DNA of 64,000 bases. Origin: an uncultured Prevotella sp. (GTDB lineage Bacteria; Bacteroidota; Bacteroidia; Bacteroidales; Bacteroidaceae). Positions 25,124 to 34,401 of this stretch are shown piece after piece (within the stretch, counting starts at the first letter, position 1; every line of letters begins with the position of its first letter). The stretch lies in the NCBI GenBank assembly GCA_900546345.1, contig URCI01000003.1:1-64000 (forward strand). Reading direction: 5' to 3'. Below the pieces are notes generated by a model. The model made no database searches. It was given only the letters and a program-made list of their open reading frames with translations, and was not told the DNA's origin. The position numbers and the translations under genes were made by a program.

Positions 25124-25936
25124 TCAGTTCAGTTCTTCCGTTTTTTCGTATTGTTTCTTTTTGCAAATGATCTGGTTGTCAAACTCCACATTGATATAGG
25201 AGTATTTGTTCCATCCGACTTGCGACAAGCCGTATTTATAGAACTTTTCCAACCTGTCCATTTTGCGGTTGATGTAGTCAGTGACCAGTTGCTTGCGCTT
25301 GTCGGGTCTGTTGGTTTCTGGCAGTTGCCCGATATAGATGATCTGGTCACCGACGCGCGGTACGAGCTCAATGCCTTTGTCAGGCAGTATGTTGATTTGC
25401 TCGATCTGGTTCTTCCAAAAGTCGTTGGCCATCAAAGCCTCTCCCACATAGGCCACATAATTGCGGGCGAACCACTTGTTGATATGGCCTGTGGCGATGA
25501 TCAGGTCGCTCGTGTAGTGCGAGTTGGGCATGATGCTGTTGTTGTCGTCCAAGTAGTAGTCGTCGCCGTTGGCGGACTTGATGCGCAAGGTGGGCATGCG
25601 TTGTGTGAGCGTGACACATACATGTCCGTCCTGTGTCTTGTAGCATTGGGCCGACTGCACAAAGGGGCTCCGCATCAACACCTCTTCTATTGTGCGCGTG
25701 TCGACAGTGTAGAGAGGTTTGCCCAGCGGATAGAGCCCGCTGTCTTTCAAGCGGCTCTTGATCTCCTTGGCTGTGATGAAGCCATTGGTGGCCTCGTCGG
25801 CAATGTCGATGTTGACTTGTGTGCAGATCTGCTTTTCCTTGTCGGGCTTGTCAAAGACCACGAAAGCAATGGCAAGATAGGCTGCAAGCATGAAGTCAAT
25901 CGTGCCCAGAATGATTTTTCCTCGGTTCATCCGCAT
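25124..25936 (-). CDS. ftsQ: Cell division protein FtsQ
   Basis: A 270-residue bitopic membrane protein. One membrane segment lies near residues 8-28 (IDFMLAAYLAIAFVVF), followed by a periplasmic POTRA-like region (IDIADEATNGFITAKEIKSR onward, quoted as IADEATNGF and ITAKEIKSRL) and the FtsQ domain. FtsQ links FtsL and other divisome proteins to the septal synthase. Position between murC and ftsA is the conserved dcw order and supports the call. A GC-rich hairpin separates it from murC. Confidence 0.88.
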   Translation of the reverse strand: MRMNRGKIILGTIDFMLAAYLAIAFVVFDKPDKEKQICTQVNIDIADEATNGFITAKEIKSRLKDSGLYPLGKPLYTVDTRTIEEVLMRSPFVQSAQCYKTQDGHVCVTLTQRMPTLRIKSANGDDYYLDDNNSIMPNSHYTSDLIIATGHINKWFARNYVAYVGEALMANDFWKNQIEQINILPDKGIELVPRVGDQIIYIGQLPETNRPDKRKQLVTDYINRKMDRLEKFYKYGLSQVGWNKYSYINVEFDNQIICKKKQYEKTEELN

Positions 25937-25963
25937 GGTTGAGATATCTGTTCAGGATGACAC

Positions 25964-25985
25964 CCGGTGCGGGGAACCGCACCGG
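25964..25985 (-). other. Intercistronic GC-rich hairpin between murC and ftsQ
   Basis: CCGGTGCGG (25964-25972) pairs perfectly with CCGCACCGG (25977-25985) across a 4-base loop. It begins five bases after the murC stop codon and has no T-run, so it is more likely a processing or mRNA-stability element than a terminator. Confidence 0.55.
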
Positions 25986-25990
25986 ACGCC

Positions 25991-27373
25991 TTATTTCTTT
26001 TTGTCTTCCAGAAGGTGAGTGATCTGGGGAACCATGTTGTCGAGGTCGCCGGCACCCAAGATGATCAGCACATCGAAGTCGCGGCTCTTGACCAGATTGA
26101 GGACATCGGCCTTCTGGATCATGCTTTTCTCTACGCCGGGCTTGAGGTTGTCATAGATCAACTGGGAAGTGACGCCAGGAATAGGTGCCTCACGGGCCGG
26201 ATAGATCTCGGTGAGAATCACCTCGTCGAAATGGCTCAGCGCATCAGCGAAGTCCTTGTAGAAGTCGCGGGTGCGGGTGTAGAGATGCGGCTGGAAAATG
26301 GCGGTCAGCTTGCGTCCCTGATAGAGTTCGCGCAAGCTCTTGGCGCTTTGCAGGATCTCTTTGGGGTGATGGGCATAATCAGAAAGCAGGACATGCTCGT
26401 CGTTGTTGATTTTGAAGTCGAAGCGGCGCTCCACGCCGTGGTAGGTGCTCATGCCGTAGCGCAGTTCTTCGGCAGTGCAGCCGTTGAGCTGGGCCAGTGC
26501 CATGGCGGCCACTCCGTTCTCTATGTTGATAGGCACGGGTTGTCCGAGCTTCACATTTGCGACATTCTCTATGGGTGAGACGAAATCGAAAGTGATGTTG
26601 CCGTTTTCTATTTTGACGTTTTCTGCATGGAAGTCTCCTTCGTCGCGACTATAGGTATAGGTCTTCACGCCTTCCTGTACATTGGGCTTCATCTCCAGGT
26701 TTTTGTGGATGATGAGGGCGCCTCCGGGCTGAATCAGCTCGGTGTAGTGGCGGAAACTCTCGAGATAGGCCTCTTTCGTTCCATAGATATCGAGGTGGTC
26801 GGGATCGGTCGCGGTGATGACACTCATCCATGGACGCAGCCAGTGGAAGGAGCGGTCGAACTCATCAGCCTCGATGACGACATAGTCACTCGTCTTGGAG
26901 AGGATGTAGTTCGTACCATAGTTCTTGGAGATACCGCCTAAGAAGGCATTGCAGTCAACGTGGCTTTGATGCATGATATGGGCGCACATGGTCGACGTTG
27001 TCGTCTTGCCGTGTGTGCCGGCGACACAGAGTCCTTTGTGTGAGCGGGTGAGTAGACCGAGGACTTGTGCGCGTTTCTGCACCTCAAATCCATTGTTGCG
27101 GAAGTATTGCAGCTCTTGATGCTCAGTCGGGATGGCCGGCGTGTAGACGACCAGGCATGACTTGTTGTCACGGCAAGCGTGTGGGATCTCGTCGATGTTT
27201 TCTTTATAGTGGATGACCATGCCTTCTTTTTCGAGCTGTTGCGTCAGTGTAGAAGGAGTCTTGTCATAGCCAGCTACGACAAGGCCTTTATGGATGAAGT
27301 AGCGGGCCAACGCGCTCATGCCGATGCCACCAGCTCCAATGAAATAAACGGCTTTGATATCTTTGAGTTCCAT
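25991..27373 (-). CDS. murC: UDP-N-acetylmuramate--L-alanine ligase
   Basis: A 460-residue Mur ligase that adds L-Ala to UDP-MurNAc using ATP. The N-terminal Rossmann motif FIGAGGIGMSALA binds the UDP substrate, the ATP loop GTHGKTTT is at about 119-126, and DPDHLDIYGTKE and the C-terminal DYAHHPKEI are typical of MurC. Length and position between murG and ftsQ are as expected for the dcw cluster. Confidence 0.97.
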   Translation of the reverse strand: MELKDIKAVYFIGAGGIGMSALARYFIHKGLVVAGYDKTPSTLTQQLEKEGMVIHYKENIDEIPHACRDNKSCLVVYTPAIPTEHQELQYFRNNGFEVQKRAQVLGLLTRSHKGLCVAGTHGKTTTSTMCAHIMHQSHVDCNAFLGGISKNYGTNYILSKTSDYVVIEADEFDRSFHWLRPWMSVITATDPDHLDIYGTKEAYLESFRHYTELIQPGGALIIHKNLEMKPNVQEGVKTYTYSRDEGDFHAENVKIENGNITFDFVSPIENVANVKLGQPVPINIENGVAAMALAQLNGCTAEELRYGMSTYHGVERRFDFKINNDEHVLLSDYAHHPKEILQSAKSLRELYQGRKLTAIFQPHLYTRTRDFYKDFADALSHFDEVILTEIYPAREAPIPGVTSQLIYDNLKPGVEKSMIQKADVLNLVKSRDFDVLIILGAGDLDNMVPQITHLLEDKKK

Positions 27374-27404
27374 GATATTTTATGTTATTATTCCCGAGAA
27401 GGTC

Positions 27405-28520
27405 TTATTTGTCTCCCCAGGCGAGTTTGACGACTTCGTTGGCAATGACGTCGGCGGAGTCTTTCAGTCCGAGTTTTTTAATGTTCTCTGTCAGTGATGC
27501 CAGTTTGGCGTCGTCGTGCACGATCTCCAGTGCTTTGTCGAGCAACTGGTTGGGCGCTTCTGCGTCCTTGACATAGATTGCTGCGTCTTTGTCCACAAGT
27601 GCCATGGCGTTCTTCGTCTGATGGTCTTCGGCAACATTGGGGCTCGGCACGAGGATAACGGCTTTGCCGATGAGGCAGAACTCACTGATGGAGCTTGCGC
27701 CGGCACGGCTGATGACCAGATCAGCAGCGCGATAAGCTGCGCCCATGTCACTGATGAAGTCGAGCACTTTCAGGTTAGGAATATCCCCAAAGTCCTTGAC
27801 GGCCTGATTCATCTCGGCATTGTAGTATTTGCCGGTTTGCCAGATGAACTGCACGTCGGCGTTCTTGACCTTGTCGAGATGCTGTCGCATGCTTTCGTTG
27901 ATCGTTCTTGCTCCCAGACTGCCTCCTACGAGTAGGATGGTCTTCTTATTGGGGTCAAGTCCGAACTGGGCTCTTGCGTCTTCTTTGGAGATCGTTGCTT
28001 CCACCACATTCTGTCGAACGGGATTGCCTGTCATGATGATCTTGTCTGCCGGGAAGAAGCGCTCCATGCCTTCGTAAGCCACGCAGATCTTGCTGGCCTT
28101 CTTGGCCAACAGCTTGTTGGTGACGCCGGCGTAGCTGTTTTGTTCTTGGATGAGACAAGGTATGCCCATGCTGGCGCATACGTTAAGCGTAGGGCCGCTG
28201 GCATAGCCGCCCACTCCGACAGCTACAATCGGCTTGAAGTTCTTGACGATTTTTTTTGCCATGCGCTCGCTTTTCCAGATTTTGAAGAGCACAGCGATAT
28301 TTTTCAGCAGATGCTTGCGGTCGAAACCACAGATGGGCAGGCCCTTGATGTCGTAACCTGCTGCGGGGACACGCTGCATCTCCATACGTCCCAGTGCCCC
28401 GACAAACTGGATTTTAGCGCTGGGATATTTGGCTTTAATGGCATTGGCGATGGAAACGGCTGGGAAGATATGGCCTCCTGTGCCTCCACCACTGATGATG
28501 ACTCTTAATTCTTTTTCCAT
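27405..28520 (-). CDS. murG: UDP-GlcNAc--lipid I GlcNAc transferase
   Basis: A 371-residue GT28 glycosyltransferase acting at the inner face of the cytoplasmic membrane, converting lipid I to lipid II. The N-terminal IISGGGTGGHIFPAVSIA loop and the second GGSLGAR loop contact substrates, and ISRAGASSISEFCLIGKAVI holds the UDP-GlcNAc site residues. It begins 112 bp after ftsW; a TACTTTTG box at 28543-28550 (minus) could be an internal promoter. Confidence 0.97.
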   Translation of the reverse strand: MEKELRVIISGGGTGGHIFPAVSIANAIKAKYPSAKIQFVGALGRMEMQRVPAAGYDIKGLPICGFDRKHLLKNIAVLFKIWKSERMAKKIVKNFKPIVAVGVGGYASGPTLNVCASMGIPCLIQEQNSYAGVTNKLLAKKASKICVAYEGMERFFPADKIIMTGNPVRQNVVEATISKEDARAQFGLDPNKKTILLVGGSLGARTINESMRQHLDKVKNADVQFIWQTGKYYNAEMNQAVKDFGDIPNLKVLDFISDMGAAYRAADLVISRAGASSISEFCLIGKAVILVPSPNVAEDHQTKNAMALVDKDAAIYVKDAEAPNQLLDKALEIVHDDAKLASLTENIKKLGLKDSADVIANEVVKLAWGDK

Positions 28521-28542
28521 GTCGCCTATTTCTTATTTTCCG

Positions 28543-28550
28543 CAAAAGTA
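28543..28550 (-). promoter_or_regulatory. Possible internal -7 box ahead of murG
   Basis: TACTTTTG on the minus strand fits TAnnTTTG, 22 bp upstream of the murG ATG, in the second-largest gap of the dcw run (112 bp, very AT-rich). No TTTG at the right distance. Confidence 0.35.
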
Positions 28551-28632
28551 ATCAAAAAAAATGTCTTTTGATCATTTTTGTCTTACTTTATTTTATTTCT
28601 TGGGTACCTAGTGACTTTTTATTATACTTTTT

Positions 28633-29937
28633 CTACTCATCGGCAACTGATGCCTGACTTGTCACCACAGAATTGTTTGGGGTGGATGAGACCGTAGCCG
28701 TTTGTGGTTCTGATGTCTTTTTGGCGGATCGGCTGACACTGAGGATAGCACCTACGTAGATGCAGTTGATTATGGTCGACGTACCTCCTTTGCTGATGAG
28801 TGGCAGGGGTTGTCCTGTCACCGGAACAAGTCCGACGGCAACACACATGTTGAACAGTGCCTGCGTGACAAGCAATAGGGCGAGTCCCATGGCCAGGAAG
28901 GCTGGGAAATTGTTCTCACATCTACTGGCGATACGGCCCGTTCGGAACAGCAGAATGATATAGAGCATAGCTACGAAAGCGGCTCCCTCGATCCCCAACT
29001 CTTCGATGATGATGGCATAAATGAAGTCAGAGAATGCCTGAGACAAGAAGTCGCGCTCCACAGAATTGCCTGGTCCCTTGCCAATGATGTTGCTTGATGC
29101 GATGGCGATGTTGGCGTGGGCTGTCTGAGCGTCTTTGTCGAGGTCGACTTTCTCAGGTGGTATTTCCTGATGGTCGCTAAACTTGTCGATACGCGATTTC
29201 CATGTGTCGAGTCGGTGAAGGAGGCCACCGCTACTGGACTTCTCTGGCTGTTTACCGTTGACCTGCTCTGTAAGCTGTCCGCCAGACGTGGCGTCTCCGT
29301 TGTCGTGTCCAAAGATCATGATGGTCATGACCGCTAAGACGATGATCAATGTGACGCCTCCGATGAGTTTGCCAAGTTGCTGCGCAGGCACACGCCCTAT
29401 GATCATCATGAAGAAAATAACGGCACACAACAGTGCGGCCGTAGAGAGATTCTCTACCATGATGAAGGGAATGATACAGGCACAGACCACCAATATGTAT
29501 GGCATGGCATGCCGGTCGGCTCCACGCTCGGTCTGCATGGCACTGAGGATCTGGGCCGTTGCCAGCACCAGCGTGCCCTTGGCGATCTCAGAGGGCTGAA
29601 ATTGTATGCCGAAAATCGAGAGCCATCGTTGGGCATCATTGGTGGAATGTCCTGCAAAGTCAACCCAGAGGAGGGTGAATATCGAGATGACAAGCAGCAG
29701 CGGAGTGGCTATTTTGAAGTACTTGCACTTGATGTTGAGGGTAACGACAGCCAGAAACACGCCTAACAACAACAAGCCGATGTGTTTGATGATAGGCGCG
29801 ACATAACTGCCTCCTTTGTAGGTCAGCTCAGAAGAGGCCGAGAAAACCTCGATGACACTGATCAGACAAAGGAAGAAGAAAACCATCCAGATGACTTTGT
29901 CACCCTTGAATATATTACCTAATTTTTTGTTGTCCAC
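28633..29937 (-). CDS. ftsW: Septal peptidoglycan glycosyltransferase FtsW
   Basis: A 434-residue SEDS-family polymerase with about ten membrane segments, which joins lipid II into glycan strands together with FtsI. Conserved parts are QPSEIAKGTLVL, the large loop ending FSDFIYAIIIEELG, and the C-terminal PVTGQPLPLISKGGTS. A hydrophilic stretch of about 60 residues between segments (roughly 220-285) is longer than in E. coli. A Ser/Thr-rich tail follows the last segment. It lies 50 bp after murD. Confidence 0.95.
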   Translation of the reverse strand: MDNKKLGNIFKGDKVIWMVFFFLCLISVIEVFSASSELTYKGGSYVAPIIKHIGLLLLGVFLAVVTLNIKCKYFKIATPLLLVISIFTLLWVDFAGHSTNDAQRWLSIFGIQFQPSEIAKGTLVLATAQILSAMQTERGADRHAMPYILVVCACIIPFIMVENLSTAALLCAVIFFMMIIGRVPAQQLGKLIGGVTLIIVLAVMTIMIFGHDNGDATSGGQLTEQVNGKQPEKSSSGGLLHRLDTWKSRIDKFSDHQEIPPEKVDLDKDAQTAHANIAIASSNIIGKGPGNSVERDFLSQAFSDFIYAIIIEELGIEGAAFVAMLYIILLFRTGRIASRCENNFPAFLAMGLALLLVTQALFNMCVAVGLVPVTGQPLPLISKGGTSTIINCIYVGAILSVSRSAKKTSEPQTATVSSTPNNSVVTSQASVADE

Positions 29938-29987
29938 TTGTTGACGTTGTTGAGGGACAGCGGAAACGCTCCGTTGCCCCTATTTCT

Positions 29988-31319
29988 TTACAGGCTTCTG
30001 ACTTGTTGCTTGAACTGTTCGCCGCGGTCCTCCATATTGTGGAAGAGGTCAAAACTGGCGCAGCACGGTGACAACAGTACGGTGTCGCCGGGACGAGCCA
30101 TGGCATAACATGCCTTCACGCAATCTTTCATGTTGTGCGTGTCACGTACCGGGATACCCATCTTGTCGAAGAAATTGTGGAGCTTGGTATTGTCTGCACC
30201 GAGATAGACCAGTCCCACGCATTTCTTCTGTACCAGTTCTTTGATGGCGTTGTAGTCATTGCCTTTGTCCTTTCCGCCAAGGATGAGGATGACAGGTGTG
30301 CGCATGCTCTCCAAAGCATACCAGCAGGCATCGACATTGGTGGCCTTGGAGTCGTTGACATAGTGCACGCCAGCCACGTCACATACCTTTTCCAGACGGT
30401 GCTCTACGCCAGGGAAGTCACTCAGACTCTTGCGGATAATCTCTTTCTTAATGCCACTGATGTTGGAGGCCAGGCCTGCGGCGAGGGAGTTGTAAATGTT
30501 GTGCTTGCCGGTCAACGAGAGCTCCTCTTGCTCCATGTTGAATGGAGTGGGGTACTCAAGTTTGTATTGTCCTTCCTCGATATAAGCAATGCTTCCTTTC
30601 TCTTTGAGCTCCGAGAATGGGCACTGAACAGCCTTGATGTCGTACTTGTCGAGTTGCTGTTTGATGACAGGATCATCGTTCCAGTAAATGAAGTGGTCGT
30701 CTTTTGTCTGGTTCTGGATGATACGCATCTTGGCATCGACATAGTTTTGGAACTTGAAGTCGTAGCGGTCGAGATGGTCGGGCGTGATGTTGAGCAGAAT
30801 GGCAATGTTGGCACGGAAGTCGTACATGTTGTCGAGCTGGAAAGAACTCAGTTCGATGATGTAGTAGGCATGCGGTTCCTCTGCAACCTGCAGTGCAAGG
30901 CTCTTACCGATATTTCCGGCCAAACCGACATCGTATCCGGCACTCTTAAAGATATGATAGATCAGCGAGGTGGTCGTTGTCTTGCCGTTGCTGCCTGTGA
31001 TACAGATCATCTTGGCATGAGTGTATCGTCCGGCGAACTCTATCTCACTGATGATATGTGTGTGCTGTGCCATGAGTTTCTGCACCATAGGAGCCTCTTT
31101 GGGGATGCCCGGACTTTTGATGACTTCGTCGGCATTCAGGATTTTCTCCTCGGTGTGATGACCTTCTTCCCATTCGATATGATGGCTGTCAAGCAGTTGC
31201 TTGTACTTGTCCTTGATCAAAGAAGTATCAGATACGAAAACGTCGAAACCTTCTTTCTTTGCCAGCACGGCGGCTCCTGCGCCACTTTCGCCGGCTCCTA
31301 ATATAACGATTCTTTTCAT
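29988..31319 (-). CDS. murD: UDP-N-acetylmuramoylalanine--D-glutamate ligase
   Basis: A 443-residue Mur ligase that adds D-Glu to UDP-MurNAc-L-Ala. ILGAGESGAGAAVLAKK is the UDP-binding start, the ATP loop GSNGKTTT is at about 109-116, NDSKATN marks the MurD C-terminal domain, and LSPCCASFDLFHNMEDRG (LSPCCASFD) is the family's signature near the end. Standard length and dcw position. Confidence 0.97.
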   Translation of the reverse strand: MKRIVILGAGESGAGAAVLAKKEGFDVFVSDTSLIKDKYKQLLDSHHIEWEEGHHTEEKILNADEVIKSPGIPKEAPMVQKLMAQHTHIISEIEFAGRYTHAKMICITGSNGKTTTTSLIYHIFKSAGYDVGLAGNIGKSLALQVAEEPHAYYIIELSSFQLDNMYDFRANIAILLNITPDHLDRYDFKFQNYVDAKMRIIQNQTKDDHFIYWNDDPVIKQQLDKYDIKAVQCPFSELKEKGSIAYIEEGQYKLEYPTPFNMEQEELSLTGKHNIYNSLAAGLASNISGIKKEIIRKSLSDFPGVEHRLEKVCDVAGVHYVNDSKATNVDACWYALESMRTPVILILGGKDKGNDYNAIKELVQKKCVGLVYLGADNTKLHNFFDKMGIPVRDTHNMKDCVKACYAMARPGDTVLLSPCCASFDLFHNMEDRGEQFKQQVRSL

Positions 31320-31465
31320 TACTGAACTACGTTTTTATTTTTTCGAAGTTTATTTCTTATTGTTTTCAGCATTGCGACCAAAGGGGGATAGCTTTGCTGG
31401 GTAGGGTAGGCATTGTAACGCTTCTACCACGACAATGGGCATATCTCTTTTTGACCGTCTTTGCC

Positions 31466-32734
31466 TTATCTTATCTTGAGCGTGATAATGGTCAGAGCTG
31501 CCAAGATGATCGTGACGATCCAGAAGCGAATCGTGATTTTCGACTCATGCTTGGGTGAGTGAGGGCTCTTGATCAAGTATTTGCAATCGGGATCGAGCTG
31601 CTCGTCCGTGACACGGAAGTTGTCGTGGATAGGTGTGCGCTTGAAGATTCTCTGTTTCACTCCATGGCGCTTACCGATCTTGTAGTACCATACTTGACAG
31701 ATGACGCTGAGGCTTTCCACGAAGAAAATACCGCAGAGGATCGGCAACAACAGTTCCTTGTGGATGATCACGGCACATACGCCGATGATACCGCCAATGG
31801 TCAGTGATCCCGTGTCGCCCATGAACACTTGTGCCGGGTAGGCATTGTACCACAGGAAACCGATGAGTGCTCCCACAAACGCACACATGAAGACCACGAG
31901 CTCCTGCGACCCAGGGATATACATGATATTGAGGTATGCGGCAAATTGAATATGGGAGCTCACATAAGCCAAAATGCCTAGGGCTACACCTATAATGGCC
32001 GAGTTGCCAGCGCACATGCCGTCCATGCCGTCATTGAGGTTGGCACCGTTGCTCACGGCGGTGACGACCAAGATCGTCATGATGACGAAGAGAATCCACC
32101 CAGCGGCTGTTTTATACTTGCCACAGAAAGACATTACTGACGAGTAGTCGAGGTTATGCCCTTTGACAAACGGTATTGTCGTCTTCAGCGTTTTGCGCGC
32201 TTCAGCACGGTGCTTGACGACGACTTCTTGTCCCTGGCGCTCGAGGACGATGTTCTCATTGGATTTCACGTCTGGGGAGGCCCATAGCACCAGTCCGACA
32301 ATCAGTCCGATGCCTATCTGGCCTACGATCTTATACTTGCCCTTCAGTCCTTCCTTGTTGCGATGGAAGATCTTGATGTAGTCGTCCATGCCGCCGAGGA
32401 ACCCCAGCCATACTGTAGTGATGAGCATCAAGATGAGGTAGATGTTTCGAAGACGGCCCAGAAGCAATACCGGGATCAATATGCTGACGATGATAATCAC
32501 GCCACCCATTGAAGGCACACCAATCTTGTTGACGCCAAACGGGTCAATCTTGGCATCGCGCTGCGTCTCGGTGATCTGTTTGCTCTTCAAGTATTTGATG
32601 AACTTCTCACCAAACCATGCAGAGATGATCAGGGAGAGAATCAGAGCCAACAATGCACGGAAGGAGATATAGCCCCAGATGCGTGCTCCGGAAATGCCGA
32701 ACTGCTCCAGAAAACGAAAGAGATAATATAACAT
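31466..32734 (-). CDS. mraY: Phospho-N-acetylmuramoyl-pentapeptide transferase
   Basis: A 422-residue polytopic enzyme that transfers phospho-MurNAc-pentapeptide to undecaprenyl phosphate, making lipid I. GVPSMGGVIIIVSI, the catalytic-loop Asp pair in FLGGMDDYIKI, and NGANLNDGMDGMCAG are typical. An insert of about 50 residues between membrane segments (near 165-215) is common in this phylum. The gap of 146 bp to murD is the largest inside the cluster and is AT-rich with no clear promoter. Confidence 0.97.
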   Translation of the reverse strand: MLYYLFRFLEQFGISGARIWGYISFRALLALILSLIISAWFGEKFIKYLKSKQITETQRDAKIDPFGVNKIGVPSMGGVIIIVSILIPVLLLGRLRNIYLILMLITTVWLGFLGGMDDYIKIFHRNKEGLKGKYKIVGQIGIGLIVGLVLWASPDVKSNENIVLERQGQEVVVKHRAEARKTLKTTIPFVKGHNLDYSSVMSFCGKYKTAAGWILFVIMTILVVTAVSNGANLNDGMDGMCAGNSAIIGVALGILAYVSSHIQFAAYLNIMYIPGSQELVVFMCAFVGALIGFLWYNAYPAQVFMGDTGSLTIGGIIGVCAVIIHKELLLPILCGIFFVESLSVICQVWYYKIGKRHGVKQRIFKRTPIHDNFRVTDEQLDPDCKYLIKSPHSPKHESKITIRFWIVTIILAALTIITLKIR

Positions 32735-32769
32735 GTCTTAGCTCTTTATGTTGATAGTCTTAGCGCTTA

Positions 32770-34263
32770 TTACTTATCGGGATTGGTGTTCGCAGTCTCT
32801 TGAGCGGTGTTGCTCAGCCCAAAGATATCGCGCAGCACCTCATGGTCGTCGAAGTGATGTTTGACACCTTTTATTTCCTGATAGTTTTCATGTCCCTTGC
32901 CTGCCACGAGGACCACATCGCCTTTTTGCGCCATCATGCAAGCGGTCTTGATGGCTTCTTTACGGTCTACGATGCTGATCACCTTTTGCATCTGCTGAGC
33001 ATTCAGTCCGGCGAGCATGTCATCGATGATGGACTGTGGATCCTCGAAACGGGGATTGTCACTAGTGATGATCACCTTGTCACTCTGTTTGACGGCTTCC
33101 TGTGCCATCAGTGGCCGTTTGCCATGGTCACGGTTGCCGCCTGCGCCACAGACAGTGATGACGTGTCCTTTGCCGTTGAGCACTTCATGGATGGCAGCCA
33201 GCACGTTTTGCAAAGCATCAGGAGTGTGGGCATAGTCAACGATGGCCGTGAAACCCTTCGGTGACTGAATAGGTTCCAAACGCCCACTCACACTGTGGAG
33301 TGTGCTCAAAACCACCAGGATCTCCTCGGGCTCCTTGCCCAGCATGCGTGCGGCGGCATAGACGGCTAAGAGGTTACTCACGTTGAATTTACCGATGAAT
33401 TGAACGCCCACTTCGTGACCGTCGATGTCGAGATACATCCCGGCAAAGTGCATTTCGATGATGCGTGCACGGAAGTCGGCCATTTGGCGAATGGAGTAGG
33501 TCTTAATCGTGGCCTTGGTGTTTTGCACCATGATCATGCCATTTTTGTCATCAGCATTGGTGATGGCAAACGCCGACTTGGGCAGTCCGTCGAAGAAAGC
33601 CTTTTTGGCATTGCGATAGTTTTCGAAGGTCTTGTGATAATCGAGGTGGTCACGTGTGAGGTTGGTGAAGATGCCACCCGTGAATTTCAGTCCGCCGATG
33701 CGTTTCTGAGCGATGGCATGGCTAGAGCACTCCATGAAGGCATACTCACATCCAGCCTCTACCATTTTGCCTAAAAGCATGTTGAGCTCGATCGGGTCGG
33801 GTGTCGTGTGGTCAGCGGGAATCGCTTCACCATCGATGTAGTTGACGACAGTAGAGAGCAGTCCACACTTATGACCCATTTTGCGGAACATATTATATAA
33901 TAAGGTGGCGATCGTTGTCTTGCCGTTCGTACCGGTCACACCGACCAGTTTGAGCTTCTTCGAAGGATCACCATAGAAGAGCGTAGCTACGCGTCCGACG
34001 GCGTCTTCTGTGGAAGGCACTTGAATGTAGGTGACGCCTTCGGCTTTCTCTTCCGGCATGTCTTCGCAGAGCACGGCACTGGCGCCTTGCTCGATGGCCT
34101 TAGGGATGAAGCGGTGGCCGTCTACCTGAGTGCCTTTCATGGCAATGAACAGATGACCATCCTTGACTTGGCGCGAGTCTATGTCCACGCCGGTGATGTC
34201 GGCATCCACGCCCCCAATGACAGAGGTGGGCTTGATGCCCTTGAGAAGCTCTTGTAGTTTCAT
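32770..34263 (-). CDS. murE: UDP-MurNAc-tripeptide synthetase (meso-diaminopimelate adding)
   Basis: A 497-residue Mur ligase adding the third amino acid of the peptidoglycan stem. The ATP loop GTNGKTT is at 111-117. The motif DNPR at residues 402-405 is the established mark of meso-diaminopimelate-specific MurE enzymes, as opposed to lysine-specific ones, so the wall is predicted to be A1-gamma type. It lies between ftsI (138-bp gap with a 23-bp direct repeat) and mraY (35 bp). Confidence 0.97.
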   Translation of the reverse strand: MKLQELLKGIKPTSVIGGVDADITGVDIDSRQVKDGHLFIAMKGTQVDGHRFIPKAIEQGASAVLCEDMPEEKAEGVTYIQVPSTEDAVGRVATLFYGDPSKKLKLVGVTGTNGKTTIATLLYNMFRKMGHKCGLLSTVVNYIDGEAIPADHTTPDPIELNMLLGKMVEAGCEYAFMECSSHAIAQKRIGGLKFTGGIFTNLTRDHLDYHKTFENYRNAKKAFFDGLPKSAFAITNADDKNGMIMVQNTKATIKTYSIRQMADFRARIIEMHFAGMYLDIDGHEVGVQFIGKFNVSNLLAVYAAARMLGKEPEEILVVLSTLHSVSGRLEPIQSPKGFTAIVDYAHTPDALQNVLAAIHEVLNGKGHVITVCGAGGNRDHGKRPLMAQEAVKQSDKVIITSDNPRFEDPQSIIDDMLAGLNAQQMQKVISIVDRKEAIKTACMMAQKGDVVLVAGKGHENYQEIKGVKHHFDDHEVLRDIFGLSNTAQETANTNPDK

Positions 34264-34325
34264 TTCTTTCTATATTATTCCTTATATTTTATTTCTATCA
34301 GTTTTGTTCTTGTCTATATATTTTT

Positions 34326-34370
34326 CCGGTCAAATCAGAGATAAGCAGCCGGTCAGATCAGAGTCAAACG
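34326..34370 (-). repeat. Two-copy 23-bp direct repeat between ftsI and murE
   Basis: CCGGTCAAATCAGAG (34326 on) and CCGGTCAGATCAGAG (34349 on) are offset by 23 bp. It lies in the 138-bp gap between the stop of ftsI and the start of murE. No function is evident. Confidence 0.6.
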
Positions 34371-34401
34371 TGTCGAAGACTGTGCTGTGCCTTGTTCTTT
34401 T

